Source of the DNA: Pyrinomonadaceae bacterium
GTDB lineage: Bacteria > Acidobacteriota > Blastocatellia > Pyrinomonadales > Pyrinomonadaceae
DNA length: 64,000 bases
Direction: 5' to 3'
Assembly (NCBI GenBank): GCA_014380365.1
Contig: JACMJZ010000032.1
Coordinates: 1-64,000 of the forward strand
Position numbers and translations under genes: made by a program. Below, in pieces: positions 10,274-19,884 of the stretch. The first letter of the stretch is position 1, and each line of letters starts with the position of its first letter. The notes beneath the pieces are model-generated. The model searched no databases. It saw only the letters and a list, made by a program, of their open reading frames with translations, and was not told the DNA's origin.

Positions 10274-11380
<1,107 letters not shown>

Positions 11381-11426
11381 CAGTAAATCCGATTTTTTCG
11401 GCCCACGGGATTGTTAGTGTTTCGCC

Positions 11427-12467
11427 TCATTTCTTACTGCGTCCGCGAATCTCGGTATCCCAGTACCGCAGCCAGTCGCTGCTCTGCTTGCGCAGCAGAT
11501 CCCAGTCGAGCGGCATCTCGTTGACACGTTCATTCATCCAGGGCGGCAACTGACTGCGATCCAAGTCTGTGCGTACCGGAATCCTATAATATTTTTTCGC
11601 CGCGAGTGTCAGATTATCGGGCGTCGTGACAAACTCATAAAACCGTTTCGCCTCTTCCTCATTCGCCCCGCCGCGAACGATGGCGATGCCGTCGGTGATG
11701 ACAGGCGTGCCGCTGGTGGCAAACACGTACCCGATCGGAAATCCTTTCTGCTCTTTGTAGATCCAAACGTCAGGCAGATTCCATAGACTGACGACACCTT
11801 CGCGTCGCACCAACTTCTGCATCAACAGCGTGCCGTCGGCTGTGTACTCGTGAACATTTGCGTCGAGGCGCCGCAGCCAATCATAGCCCTGATCGGGCGA
11901 GCCCGTATCTTTGTAAAAGCGCCAGATCATAGCGCCAAAGATTGCGCGCATCGAATCCGACGGATTCGGATTTCGAATCAGGATCTTGTTACGCCACTTT
12001 GGATCGAGCACATCGTCCCAATCCTTCGGCGCATCCTCCGGCTTTACCGCGTCGCTGTTGTAAACGATCACTTCCGGCGTTTGATAAGTTCCAAACCAAC
12101 GATCTTGCGTGTCGCGACTCGACTTGGGAACACTGTCTGCCCAGGTGGGCCGATAGGGCGCGAGGAGATTTTCGTCGGCGGCAGTTTGAAACGTAGTGTG
12201 GGCTGCACCCCACCACAGATCGGCCTGAGGCCGGTTGCGTTCCGCGCGCACTCGTTCGAGGATTTCGCGAGACCCCATGTCGAGAAACTGCACTTCAACT
12301 TCCGAATGGATGGCTTTGTAGCGCGCGATAAAGTCGCGCAACAAGTCCTGGCCATGCGGCGTGTAGATTAGGAGTCTGCGAGCTGGAGGTCCGCCCGCGC
12401 GATTACATGAAACGAGGAGTGCCGAAACACAAATAGCAAGAAATAGAAGATAAGCTTTGACGCGCAT
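11427..12467 (-). CDS. Iron(III)-type ABC transporter substrate-binding lipoprotein
   Basis: A 346 aa periplasmic binding protein starting MRVKAYLLFLAI, with a lipobox ending LLVSC, so it is probably anchored to the membrane. The body (LLIYTPHGQDLLRDFIARYK, then ADLWWGAAHTTFQ, then VIVYNSD) is that of family 1/AfuA-type iron-binding proteins. The open frame runs 78 codons further upstream, but that part is encoded by the palindromic element at 12577-12671 and is unlikely to be translated, because it would bury the signal peptide. It heads the three-gene importer operon. Confidence 0.86.
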   Translation of the reverse strand: MRVKAYLLFLAICVSALLVSCNRAGGPPARRLLIYTPHGQDLLRDFIARYKAIHSEVEVQFLDMGSREILERVRAERNRPQADLWWGAAHTTFQTAADENLLAPYRPTWADSVPKSSRDTQDRWFGTYQTPEVIVYNSDAVKPEDAPKDWDDVLDPKWRNKILIRNPNPSDSMRAIFGAMIWRFYKDTGSPDQGYDWLRRLDANVHEYTADGTLLMQKLVRREGVVSLWNLPDVWIYKEQKGFPIGYVFATSGTPVITDGIAIVRGGANEEEAKRFYEFVTTPDNLTLAAKKYYRIPVRTDLDRSQLPPWMNERVNEMPLDWDLLRKQSSDWLRYWDTEIRGRSKK

Positions 12468-12576
12468 CAAGTTGAATAGTGACCTGCTGTTAGAATGCGG
12501 GCAATGTAGCATATAGTTTAAATCCGCTGCGACTGGGTGTTCGAGAAAAGCACTCCAGGTTTTGATGATCTCTTTG

Positions 12577-12671
12577 GGTCCTTTGTGCTCTCTGTGTCTC
12601 TGCGGTGAAAAACGCTGGCAAAGATTCACTTCAGATTCACCACAGAGAGCACGGAGGACGCACAGAGAGAT
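12577..12671. repeat. Palindromic repeat, CACAGAG type (family I)
   Basis: The left half has CTTTGTGCTCTCTGTGTCTC and GCGGTGAA. The right half carries the complement, TTCACCACAGAGAGCACGG followed by GACGCACAGAGAG. It lies between divergent genes and opens spurious N-terminal extensions on both. Confidence 0.85.
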
Positions 12672-12694
12672 CTGAAATAGAGGATCAGAGTAGG

Positions 12695-13000
12695 ATGACA
12701 CCTAAGCCAAAAAAGGGAATTGTTAAGCGAGGCGCATGGGAGATTACCAAAAAACTCCTGAAGGCGATTCCCGTCATCGGCCCGGTTTTCACCGTTGGCT
12801 TTGCCGGCCGCGACATTCAGAAGAAGGGTTTGGGCCCGGGCGCGCTTCATGTAGCGCTGGATGTGACGCCGGTGGTGGGAACGGCCAAGAATGTTCTGGA
12901 ACTCTTTACCGGCGATATCATTCCCGATAAGAGACCCCAAAACGCGAATGAGGCTACGCCGCCTCCCAACGCGGGTGAGAACACGATCCTGCCGAGTTAA
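12695..13000 (+). CDS. Small conserved-looking hypothetical protein
   Basis: A 101 aa basic protein ([19 protein letters not shown]) with a glycine-rich hydrophobic middle ([16 protein letters not shown], then [24 protein letters not shown]) that could form two short membrane-associated helices, and a Pro/Asn-rich tail. The start is chosen at the ATG with a GAGTAGG ribosome site, just past the repeat. It overlaps the 3' end of gatA by 4 bases in convergent orientation. Family unknown. Confidence 0.6.
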   Translation: MTPKPKKGIVKRGAWEITKKLLKAIPVIGPVFTVGFAGRDIQKKGLGPGALHVALDVTPVVGTAKNVLELFTGDIIPDKRPQNANEATPPPNAGENTILPS

Positions 13001-14487
13001 TTATCAACACAAATTGGCGGGCGCTCAGTAAACGGACGCGCCATTTCATACGCGTGGGCGAGCTTGAAGAGCGTCGGCTCCGACCAGTAAGCACCTAGTA
13101 GTTGAAAACCGATGGGCAGCCGGTTTGACGAAAGACCACAGGGAACGCTGATTCCCGGAATGCCTGCCAGGTTTGCTGTGACGGTGTAGATATCGTTCAA
13201 GTACATCGCGAGCGGATCGTCTGACTTCTCTCCAATCAAAAACGCAGGCGTGGGCGAGGTCGGCGTGATAATCGCGTCGCAGCTCTCGAAAGCTTTGCTG
13301 AAGTCTTCCTTGAGCAACGAACGCACTTGCTGGGCTTTCCCGTAATACGCTTCGTAGTACCCAGCGGACAACACATACGTGCCCAACATAATTCGCCGTT
13401 TAACTTCCGCCCCAAATCCTTCCTCGCGAGTTTTCCGGTACATCTGTCTGAGCTCCGGCGCGTCTTTCGCGCGATAGCCGTAACGAGCGCCATCGAAACG
13501 CGCCAGGTTTGAAGATGCCTCGGCGGTTGCGATGATGTAGTACACGGCGATGCTGTACTTCGCGTTGGGTAGTTCAACATCGACCACCTCGGCGCCCAAG
13601 TCACGATAGACATCCACGACCGCTTCGACCGACGCGCGCACTTCGGTATCCAGTCCGTCACCAAACAGCGACCGCGGAAATCCGATCCGCGCTCCCTTAA
13701 GGTCGTTCGCGTCGTTCGTCAATCCAGCGGTGTAGTTTGGAACAGGAACAGCGGCGGTGGTTGCGTCGTGGGTGTCGCGCCCGGAGACTATTCCCAGCAC
13801 GCGCGCTACGTCTTTTGTGTTTCGCCCAAATATGCCGACTTGATCCAGCGACGACGCAAACGCGACTAGTCCATAGCGCGAGTTGCGGCCGTAAGTTGGT
13901 TTCAAACCAACCACTCCGCAGAGCGCCGCCGGTTGTCGCACCGACCCGCCCGTATCTGAACCTAATGCAATAGGCACGATGCCCGCCGCAACCGCTGCCG
14001 CGGAACCGCCCGATGAGCCGCCGGGAACGCGCGATGTGTCCCAGGGATTCTTGACTGGGCCAAAGGCGGAGTTCTCGTTGGACGAACCCATGGCAAACTC
14101 GTCGCAGTTAGTCTTGCCGACGAGAACTGCGCCCGCGGCCAGCAATCGATCAATCACGGTGGCGTTATAGGGTGGATGGTAATCGCCGAGGATGCGAGAG
14201 CCGCAGGAGGTTTGCATGCCGCGCACGCAGATGTTGTCTTTGATCGCGACTGGAATTCCCGCGAGGGCAGGAACTGAGGTCCCGTCGCCATTTTGCGACC
14301 ACAAGCTCTTATCGATTTCTTCAGCGCGCGTCATGGCGCCGTTACGATCTATTTGCAAGAACGCGTTGAGGGGTTCGTTGAGCTTTTCCGCCGCGTCCAC
14401 TGAAGATTCAACAACGGCGCGCGCGGTGGTCTCGCCGCTGCTAATGCGGTTCTTCAGTGCTTCAATGTCGTCGTTGACTGGAGTCAT
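12997..14487 (-). CDS. gatA: Asp-tRNA(Asn)/Glu-tRNA(Gln) amidotransferase subunit A
   Basis: Hydrolyses glutamine and passes ammonia to GatB to convert mischarged Glu-tRNA(Gln) or Asp-tRNA(Asn). At 496 aa it is full length. The amidase-signature Ser-cisSer-Lys triad can be placed at Lys83 (AIKDN), Ser158 (GGSSGG) and Ser182 (TGGSVR). The adjacent upstream gene on this strand is gatC; gatB is not in the window. The 103-base gap to gatC holds a half copy of a palindromic repeat (family D). Confidence 0.96.
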   Translation of the reverse strand: MTPVNDDIEALKNRISSGETTARAVVESSVDAAEKLNEPLNAFLQIDRNGAMTRAEEIDKSLWSQNGDGTSVPALAGIPVAIKDNICVRGMQTSCGSRILGDYHPPYNATVIDRLLAAGAVLVGKTNCDEFAMGSSNENSAFGPVKNPWDTSRVPGGSSGGSAAAVAAGIVPIALGSDTGGSVRQPAALCGVVGLKPTYGRNSRYGLVAFASSLDQVGIFGRNTKDVARVLGIVSGRDTHDATTAAVPVPNYTAGLTNDANDLKGARIGFPRSLFGDGLDTEVRASVEAVVDVYRDLGAEVVDVELPNAKYSIAVYYIIATAEASSNLARFDGARYGYRAKDAPELRQMYRKTREEGFGAEVKRRIMLGTYVLSAGYYEAYYGKAQQVRSLLKEDFSKAFESCDAIITPTSPTPAFLIGEKSDDPLAMYLNDIYTVTANLAGIPGISVPCGLSSNRLPIGFQLLGAYWSEPTLFKLAHAYEMARPFTERPPICVDN

Positions 14488-14522
14488 TGGTTGTTAACTG
14501 CTTGCTTCGTTCCGAATTGCGA

Positions 14523-14548
14523 GCCCTCCCTGACGGTCGGGCTTCTGC
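14523..14548. repeat. Half copy of palindromic repeat family D
   Basis: Carries GCCCTCCCTGACGGTCGGGC, matching the right half of the full 77-base elements at 60245-60321 and 60499-60575. The left half is absent. It lies in the gatC-gatA gap. Confidence 0.8.
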
Positions 14549-14590
14549 TTGGCTGCTGCGCCATTGCCTACAGGCCACTGCCCACTGGCT

Positions 14591-14887
14591 TCACAGCACT
14601 TTCGGCACGCGGAAGTGTCCTGCAGCTGCCTCGGGGGCTTCGGCAAGGGCCAGCTCCTGGCCCAACGAAGGAGTCGCTACATCATCGCGTGCGGAATCGG
14701 TAGCTTTGCCTTCCGGCGTGAGTCCACCGAGAGAAGGCTCAACGTTGGCGATGGCGACTTCATTCAGTTGCTCGACGTAGGCAACGATGTCGGCCATCTG
14801 TGGCGCAAAAATCTTCAACTCCTCCGGCGTGATTTCCATGTGCGCCAGGTGCGCAATCTTTTCAACGTCAGTTTCGGTAATAGGCAT
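14591..14887 (-). CDS. gatC: Asp-tRNA(Asn)/Glu-tRNA(Gln) amidotransferase subunit C
   Basis: A 98 aa subunit that wraps GatA and GatB together. The N-terminus ITETDVEKIAHLAHMEITPEE and the AYVEQLNEV stretch are typical of the family, as is the C-terminal RVPKVL. The start codon lies only about 9 bases from a long GGTTTCA tandem array, and no clear ribosome-binding site is left between them, so initiation may be weak or depend on the array's structure. Confidence 0.93.
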   Translation of the reverse strand: MPITETDVEKIAHLAHMEITPEELKIFAPQMADIVAYVEQLNEVAIANVEPSLGGLTPEGKATDSARDDVATPSLGQELALAEAPEAAAGHFRVPKVL

Positions 14888-14896
14888 CTGTCTTTT

Positions 14897-14985
14897 GGTT
14901 TCAGGTTTCAGGTTTCAGGTTTCAGGTTTCAGGTTTCAGGTTTCAGATCTGAGATCTGAGATTCTAGATTTGAGATCTCAGATCC
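14897..14985. repeat. 7-bp-period array, locus P2 (two different units chained)
   Basis: About seven perfect copies of GGTTTCA are followed directly by about six copies of GATCTGA and variants (GATTCTA, GATTTGA, GATCTCA). Both halves keep the 7-base period. The GATCTGA half is partly self-complementary. It abuts the gatC start. Confidence 0.95.
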
Positions 14986-15009
14986 GTGTTTGGCACTCCT
15001 GCCTCCTGC

Positions 15010-15471
15010 TTACTGCTTTTCAACACGTCTGATACAACTCGTCGCTGCACCCAGAAAGGCGCGCCGCAGCCCAACGTCTTCGATCTCGGCGGCAACACTA
15101 ACCAATTCCACGGGAACCGCCTGGTCAATTTCCGCTTTCACGGACTCTTGCGCCGGCCAGTTAAGCATTAGCGACGCCGCCAATGCTTTCGGATCAACAC
15201 GCAACTCAATTGACTTGACCAACGCCTGACCCAGCACGTAGTTCAACCGAGAAAGTAATTGCCCGCGCATCTGTTCGAGTTGCTTCTTCCACAGATTGTC
15301 TTCCACTGCCACTATCAGTTTCTGTTCGCGAAGTTGGATCGGAACAGCATGGCTGCTCAGCCCCTCGCCCACGGCCTGTTTCCACATCGCGACACAAGCC
15401 GCTTCGGCGACCTCTTCCGGCGCACCCGATACCTTTAGTAACGCAGGCAAGACTTTATTCAAACTGTCCAT
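15010..15471 (-). CDS. DUF721 family protein (DciA-like)
   Basis: A 153 aa protein starting MDSLNKVLPALLKVSG. The central part (AVGEGLSSHAVPIQLREQKLIVAVEDNLWKKQLEQMRGQLLSRLNYVLG) has the KH-like DUF721 pattern. Members related to DciA help load the replicative helicase; whether this copy does so cannot be told from sequence alone. The C-terminal region after about residue 100 is longer than the core domain and ends CIRRVEKQ. Confidence 0.8.
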   Translation of the reverse strand: MDSLNKVLPALLKVSGAPEEVAEAACVAMWKQAVGEGLSSHAVPIQLREQKLIVAVEDNLWKKQLEQMRGQLLSRLNYVLGQALVKSIELRVDPKALAASLMLNWPAQESVKAEIDQAVPVELVSVAAEIEDVGLRRAFLGAATSCIRRVEKQ

Positions 15472-15610
15472 TCGATGGCTGCCCCGGAAGCGCTGTTTGC
15501 GATTCCTGCGCTTGAAACTAGAATCTCGAAGTTGAAATCGAAATGATTCTGGAGTGTAGCGGAGATTTGTTTAGCCCGACAAGCGGAGCCCGATTGCCGA
15601 CTTGTAGTTT

Positions 15611-15705
15611 TCCTTTGCGACTCTTTGCGCCAACTTTGCGCTCTGCGGTCAAGTTCTGGTTTTTACCGCTAAGGACGCAAAGGACTCGTAAAGGAACGCA
15701 AAGGA
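15611..15705. repeat. Palindromic repeat, TTTGCG/CGCAAA type
   Basis: The left half repeats CCTTTGCGACTCTTTGCG. The right half has the complement, GGACGCAAAGGACTCGTAAAGG then AACGCAAAGGAG. It ends about 30 bases before the maf start. Confidence 0.82.
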
Positions 15706-15733
15706 GTTCGGGCTTATTAACTGGAGAATCACA

Positions 15734-16303
15734 TTGCTAAAAGAAAAAATCACCCTGGCTTCCAGGTCTCCGCGCCGTGCGGAGATTCTTCAGGCGGTTG
15801 CGTGGCCGTTTGAACAAATTGCGGCAAACGTCGACGAAACCCGGCATGAATCGGAAGACGCGATTGTCTACGTTAAGCGGTTGGCGCTAACGAAAGCGGA
15901 AACAGTGGCAAGCCGGCTCAGTGAGGGGCTGGTGCTGGGGGCGGATACGGTTGTCGTTGTAGCAGGAGAAATCCTGGGACAACCGCGCGACGATGAAGAT
16001 GCGCGCCGTATGCTAAGACTGCTGAACGGAAAATGGCACGAGGTGTTGACCGGCGTGGCGCTGGTGCGTGCGGGCGATGCTCAACGAACGCTGGTCGATC
16101 ACGAATCGACTCGCGTGCGTTTCTGCGAAATGACCGCCGAGGAGATTGACTGGTACGTTGCCACCGGTGAACCGAGCGACAAAGCCGGCGCTTACGCGAT
16201 ACAAGGACAAGGCGCGATTCTTATTGAAGAGATTGGGGGCGACTACTTCAATATCGTGGGCCTGCCGATTCGGTTAGTTTATGAGTTGGCCCGCAGGATT
16301 TGA
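15734..16303 (+). CDS. maf: Maf-family nucleoside triphosphate pyrophosphatase
   Basis: Hydrolyses non-canonical or dTTP/UTP-type nucleotides to monophosphates, limiting their incorporation. The 189 aa length is normal. Family motifs are the N-terminal LASRSPRRAEIL, the DETRHES region, GADTVVVVAGEILGQP and the C-terminal YAIQGQGAILIEEIGGDYFNIVGLP. The start is TTG with CTGGAGA upstream; no ATG lies nearer the conserved N-terminus. It is a single gene preceded by a palindromic repeat and followed by a terminator-like repeat. Confidence 0.93.
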   Translation: MLKEKITLASRSPRRAEILQAVAWPFEQIAANVDETRHESEDAIVYVKRLALTKAETVASRLSEGLVLGADTVVVVAGEILGQPRDDEDARRMLRLLNGKWHEVLTGVALVRAGDAQRTLVDHESTRVRFCEMTAEEIDWYVATGEPSDKAGAYAIQGQGAILIEEIGGDYFNIVGLPIRLVYELARRI

Positions 16304-16346
16304 GTCAAAAGCCACTGGTTTAGTCTCGGCTCTTGTAGTTAGCAAA

Positions 16347-16485
16347 GAGCGGGGGCAAGCCCGCCTTCCCAACTGCAAGCTGATTCTCATTAACTCTTTG
16401 ATCCCCGCTTGAGAGACCCTAACTAGATCAGCGTAGCACCCACAGCAGCTCGCTGTCGGGAAGGCGGGCTTGCCCCCGCTTTTTC
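16347..16485. repeat. Palindromic repeat family F, copy 1; right arm resembles a terminator
   Basis: Arms AGCGGGGGCAAGCCCGCC and GGCGGGCTTGCCCCCGCT are inverted copies about 100 bases apart. The right arm itself folds (GCGGG...CCCGC) and is followed by TTTTT on the plus strand, so it could end the maf transcript. Copy 2 is at 42819-42897. Confidence 0.9.
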
Positions 16486-16498
16486 GGTCTGAAAAGAC

Positions 16499-17281
16499 TT
16501 AGGACAACACAGTGCCGCCGTCGACGCTGATTGCCTGACCGTTGATCCCGCGCCCGTCTTCCGAAGCCAATAACAAAGCCAGCGATGCGACTTCTTCTGA
16601 AGTGATCAGCCGATTCTGTGGACTCATTTTCAGGATTGAGGCCATCGCCTCATCCGCCGATCGTCCGGTTTTCTTCGTTATGTTTTCCACACCGCGCGTT
16701 GTCATGTCTGTATCCACATAACCGGGACAGATGGCGTTGACCGTTATCCCCTTCGCCGCGACTTCAACTGCGCTCGACCGCGTTAACCCGATTAGGCCGT
16801 GCTTGGAAGCAGAGTAGGCTGAGATATACGGCGCGCCCGTTTTGCCGGCGATTGACGCCATGTTGATGATGCGGCCCCATCCACGCTCGATCATTTCGGG
16901 CAACGCCGCACGCGTGCAATAAAAACTCCCGCTCAAGTTAATAGCGAGATGACGATTCCAGAAGTCGTCGTCAGTTCGAGCTATCGGCGCGCTCTCGGCA
17001 ATCCCCGCGTTGTTTACCATAATGTCCGGCCCACGCCCGAAGCGCTCACGGACGCTGGCAAACATTCGCCCAACGCTCCCAACGTCTGACACGTCGCACA
17101 CCACGGCCAGCGCGTCGGTTTGAAACTGGCTGACGATTTCGCGTGAGACTTGTTCAACCTGATCGAGCGTGCGCGCGGCGACTGCCACCTGCGCGCCCTC
17201 GCCGGCGAAAGCTAGCGCGATAGCGCGGCCAATGCCGCGACCGCCGCCCGTGATTAATGCAATCCTTTTTTTAAGCTTCAT
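16499..17281 (-). CDS. Short-chain dehydrogenase/reductase (FabG-like)
   Basis: A 260 aa NAD(P)-dependent oxidoreductase with the classical SDR pattern: TGGGRGIG cofactor loop near the N-terminus, NNAG, an active-site Ser in INMASIAGK, YSASK with catalytic Tyr and Lys, and a C-terminal GQAISVDGG. This is the 3-oxoacyl-ACP/3-hydroxyacyl-CoA reductase type. The start MKLKKR at 17281 is chosen because the upstream extension is encoded by the 7-bp array. It lies last in the minus-strand series after the box genes and may supply a hydroxyacyl-CoA dehydrogenase step, though this is inference. Confidence 0.88.
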   Translation of the reverse strand: MKLKKRIALITGGGRGIGRAIALAFAGEGAQVAVAARTLDQVEQVSREIVSQFQTDALAVVCDVSDVGSVGRMFASVRERFGRGPDIMVNNAGIAESAPIARTDDDFWNRHLAINLSGSFYCTRAALPEMIERGWGRIINMASIAGKTGAPYISAYSASKHGLIGLTRSSAVEVAAKGITVNAICPGYVDTDMTTRGVENITKKTGRSADEAMASILKMSPQNRLITSEEVASLALLLASEDGRGINGQAISVDGGTVLS

Positions 17282-17288
17282 CGGTTGT

Positions 17289-17379
17289 AGTCCAAGGCCC
17301 AAGGCCCAAAGTCCAAGGTCCAAGGTCAGGTAATCAGAGGTCGAATCTGACTTTGGACCTTGGACATTAGACTTTGGAC
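17289..17379. repeat. 7-bp-period inverted repeat arrays, locus P3
   Basis: The left arm repeats GTCCAAG and GCCCAAG/GCCCAAA. The right arm repeats CTTTGGA and CCTTGGA, its complement. It begins 7 bases from the SDR start and ends about 10 bases from the YceI stop, filling the gap. The unit matches locus P1. Confidence 0.93.
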
Positions 17380-17389
17380 GCCGTTAAAG

Positions 17390-17989
17390 TTACTGCGGGC
17401 TGGCGGCGCGGGTGATGATGTTCAACTCAATCTCCACCATGTCGCCGAGAAAATTTGGGTTATCGGGCCGGCCCCAGTTAATGCCAAAGTCTTTGCGGTT
17501 GAGCGTCGTGCGAGCCGTTAGGCCGAGCGTGGTCTTGCCGGTCTTCGCGTCGCGGGTGACACCGTTAATAGTGAAGGGAAGCGCGATCTCCTTCGAGACG
17601 CCGTGCATTGTGAAAGTGCCGTGGGCGGTGAGGCTCTTCCCTTTTTTCACGATGCTCGTACTCTTGAACGTGATTTCCGGATTCTTCTCCGCGTCGAAGA
17701 AGTCTGGGTTACGCAGGTGCGCATCACGGCGTTCTACTCCGGTGTCGATACTGGCGGTCTTGATGACCGCGTTAACTGAGGACTTCGTGACGTCCTTGTC
17801 ATCGTAAACAATCGTCACCGCGAAATCAGTGAACTTGCCGCGCACGAACGAAAGGCCGCCGGCGATGGGAATCGAAAAGCCGACGTTGGAATGGTTGACA
17901 TCGGTTTCGTACTTCGTCACCGCACCGAAAAATGGGGTGGCGGCAATTATTACCGCGAGTAGGGAAGGCACAAAAAGCTTTCTTCGCAT
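17390..17989 (-). CDS. YceI-family periplasmic protein
   Basis: A 199 aa protein with a signal peptide (LFVPSLLAVIIAATPFFGAVT) followed by the YceI lipocalin-like barrel: YETDVNHSNVGFSIP, SSVNAVIKTASIDTGVERRDAHLRNPDFFDAEKNPEITFKS and FGINWG near the end. Family members bind isoprenoid-like lipids in the periplasm; the ligand here is unknown. It sits between the SDR gene and the enoyl-CoA hydratase genes on the same strand. Confidence 0.9.
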   Translation of the reverse strand: MRRKLFVPSLLAVIIAATPFFGAVTKYETDVNHSNVGFSIPIAGGLSFVRGKFTDFAVTIVYDDKDVTKSSVNAVIKTASIDTGVERRDAHLRNPDFFDAEKNPEITFKSTSIVKKGKSLTAHGTFTMHGVSKEIALPFTINGVTRDAKTGKTTLGLTARTTLNRKDFGINWGRPDNPNFLGDMVEIELNIITRAASPQ

Positions 17990-18011
17990 TGAATATTTCT
18001 CCTCTAAAGAT

Positions 18012-18073
18012 GTAGGACAGGCATTCCTGCCTGTCAGTTTCGTGAAGAGGACAGACTGGAAAGTCTGTCCTAC
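18012..18073. repeat. Palindromic repeat family A, copy 2
   Basis: Two hairpins: GTAGGACAGGCATTCCTGCC and GGACAGACTGGAAAGTCTGTCC ending CTAC. It lies 4 bases past the stop of the enoyl-CoA hydratase gene at 18077. Confidence 0.9.
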
Positions 18074-18076
18074 TTA

Positions 18077-18865
18077 CTATCGTCCGGTAAACTTCGGCAG
18101 GCGCTTCTCCAGAAACGCTCTCACGCCTTCGCAGCCGTCCAGAGATTCAAAGCAGCGCATCTGCGCTTCCGTTTCGTAACGCAGCATCTCGTCCAGCTCC
18201 GCGGCCTGACTCATGTAGACAGCATGCTTGGCAGCGGCAATTGCAATTGGCGGTGCATCTCGAAGCCGCTCTGCCAACCCGCGCGTCGCTGCTTCTAATT
18301 CACTGGGCTCCACCACGTAGTTCACAATTCCCAGCCGGTGTGCCTCTGCGGCGTCCATCGAGTCTCCGAGGAAAAACATCTCGCACGCCTTGTTTGGCGT
18401 AACGAGTCGCGGCAGAAAATAAGTGCCGCCCCAATCCGGATGCAGTCCAACTTTCGCGAACGACTGGCTAAAGGTGGCGTTAGTCGAAGCAATGCGAAGA
18501 TCACACGCGAAGGCGAGATTACAACCCGCGCCAGACGCTGGCCCGTTAATAGAAGCAATCACGGGTTTGGTCATCTGGCGAATCGCGGTAACCACTCGGC
18601 GCGCCGAACCAAGCAAACGAGAAAACTCCTCCGCATCGCGACGTTCGATCAGTTCGGCCATCGCGGCGATATCGCCGCCGGCGCAAAATGCCCGCCCCGC
18701 TCCGGTGATTACTACGACGTGAACACTGCGATCGCTGCTGGCCGATTCAAGCGCCTCCGCCAGGTCACGTCGCATGTGTCCGGCAAGCGCGTTCAACTTC
18801 TCCGGACGATTGAGGGTTATCGTCGTGATGCCGGAGTCTTCAGCGATGTCGATGTTGTCGTACAT
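18077..18865 (-). CDS. Enoyl-CoA hydratase/isomerase family protein (PaaG-like)
   Basis: A 262 aa crotonase-fold protein that would hydrate or isomerise an enoyl-CoA. Visible are the oxyanion-hole segments GRAFCAGGDIAAM and NGPASGAGCNLAFACDLRIAS, and the C-terminal MRCFESLDGCEGVRAFLEKRLPKF typical of the 1,2-epoxyphenylacetyl-CoA isomerase side of the family. The start MYDNIDIAED at 18865 excludes six array-encoded residues. It lies downstream of boxC-boxB and another hydratase on the same strand, consistent with a later step of ring-product oxidation. Confidence 0.87.
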   Translation of the reverse strand: MYDNIDIAEDSGITTITLNRPEKLNALAGHMRRDLAEALESASSDRSVHVVVITGAGRAFCAGGDIAAMAELIERRDAEEFSRLLGSARRVVTAIRQMTKPVIASINGPASGAGCNLAFACDLRIASTNATFSQSFAKVGLHPDWGGTYFLPRLVTPNKACEMFFLGDSMDAAEAHRLGIVNYVVEPSELEAATRGLAERLRDAPPIAIAAAKHAVYMSQAAELDEMLRYETEAQMRCFESLDGCEGVRAFLEKRLPKFTGR

Positions 18866-18866
18866 T

Positions 18867-18939
18867 CGAGTTTCGAGTTTCAAGTTTCAAGTTTCAAGTT
18901 TCAAGTTCGGCAATTAACTCGAAAACTCGGAACTCGAGA
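18867..18939. repeat. 7-bp-period arrays, locus P4
   Basis: The left arm repeats GAGTTTC then AAGTTTC. The right part (AACTCGAAAACTCGGAACTCGAG) is its approximate complement. It fills the whole gap between the two enoyl-CoA hydratase genes, one base from the downstream start codon. Confidence 0.92.
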
Positions 18940-19770
18940 CTATTTACCCTTGAATTCCGCTTTGCGCTTATTCACGTAGGCGTCGAGACCTTCTTTCGCG
19001 TCCTCGGATTGGAATAGTTGCTGTTGTAGCTCGCGCTCAAGCGCCAGCGCCGACTCAAAAGAAACCTCCGCGCCGGTTTGAACGCTGCGTTTGATTCGGC
19101 CAACGGCGCCTGCCGCCTTGTTTGGCAAAGTGAACTGCCCCGCGTACTCCGTAACCGCTTGCATAAACTGCTCGCCAGTTTCCGCGTCAATAATCTGGTT
19201 AACGATTCCCAGCTCCTCACCGCGTTCGAAATCAAACAGTTGGCCGGTAGCCATCAACTCGATTGCCTTCGACTTACCGACGATGCGCAGCAACCGCTGC
19301 GTGCCGCCGGTGCCCGGAAGAACGCCGAGGGAAACTTCGGGCAGTCCCATCTTGCCGGCGTTGCGTCGGGCAATACGAATGTCCGCAGCCATTGCGACTT
19401 CCAAACCGCCGCCGACGCAATGACCGTTGATCGCCGCGATCACCAGCTTGGGAGTTTGCTCCAGTCGAGACAGTGTTTCATTGGCGTGCAGACAGAAATA
19501 GTATTTGAACGTCGGGGTGACGCTCTGGAGCATGTTGATGTTCGCGCCGGCGCAGAAAAACTTTTCGCCGTTGCCGGTAAGCACGATCACCTGGACAGTT
19601 TCGTCCATGCGCGCGTCGAGAATCCGCGCGTCCAGCGCCTGCATCATTTCGTGCGTGTAGGTGTTTGCCGGCGGATCGTTCAGGGTCAGGAACGCAATGC
19701 CATCCTGCGCGCGATACTGGACCAGCTCGCTGGTAGGTTTCGTTTCTCGAGCTTGAGCTTCAGCCATCAA
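18940..19770 (-). CDS. Enoyl-CoA hydratase family protein of the box cluster
   Basis: A 276 aa crotonase. The segment FFCAGANINMLQSVTPTFKY closely resembles FCAGANIYMLSTSSHAFKV in the BoxC protein nearby, and NGHCVGGGLEVAMAADIRIA provides the second oxyanion-hole half. PEVSLGVLPGTGGTQRL is the conserved loop with the catalytic Glu region. Its likeness to BoxC and its position suggest that it acts on a CoA ester from aerobic benzoyl-CoA breakdown. The exact substrate is inference. Confidence 0.87.
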   Translation of the reverse strand: MMAEAQARETKPTSELVQYRAQDGIAFLTLNDPPANTYTHEMMQALDARILDARMDETVQVIVLTGNGEKFFCAGANINMLQSVTPTFKYYFCLHANETLSRLEQTPKLVIAAINGHCVGGGLEVAMAADIRIARRNAGKMGLPEVSLGVLPGTGGTQRLLRIVGKSKAIELMATGQLFDFERGEELGIVNQIIDAETGEQFMQAVTEYAGQFTLPNKAAGAVGRIKRSVQTGAEVSFESALALERELQQQLFQSEDAKEGLDAYVNKRKAEFKGK

Positions 19771-19789
19771 TTACTCCGTAACGCAAGCT

Positions 19790-19877
19790 GTGGCACGCGC
19801 ATCTTGCGCGTGATTCACGGGCGGGTCGAGCACCCCAGCGGGGCTCCTCCGCCGGGGACCCCGCACGCCCGTGCCAC
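19790..19877. repeat. Palindromic repeat family G, copy 1
   Basis: Opens GTGGCACGCGCATCTTGCGC and closes CGCACGCCCGTGCCAC, with an internal GC-rich hairpin. Copy 2 lies at 47485-47534 in inverted order. It lies between the hydratase and TetR genes. Confidence 0.88.
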
Positions 19878-19884
19878 TCTCATT

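Noticed and set aside
12468-12701. N-terminal extension of the iron-binding lipoprotein
   Set aside because: The extra 78 codons are repeat-encoded and would place the lipoprotein signal in the middle of the chain; the ATG at 12467 fits better.
14897-14985. CRISPR-like direct repeats
   Set aside because: The repeat unit is 7 bases with no spacers, and no cas genes are present; it belongs to the heptad arrays.
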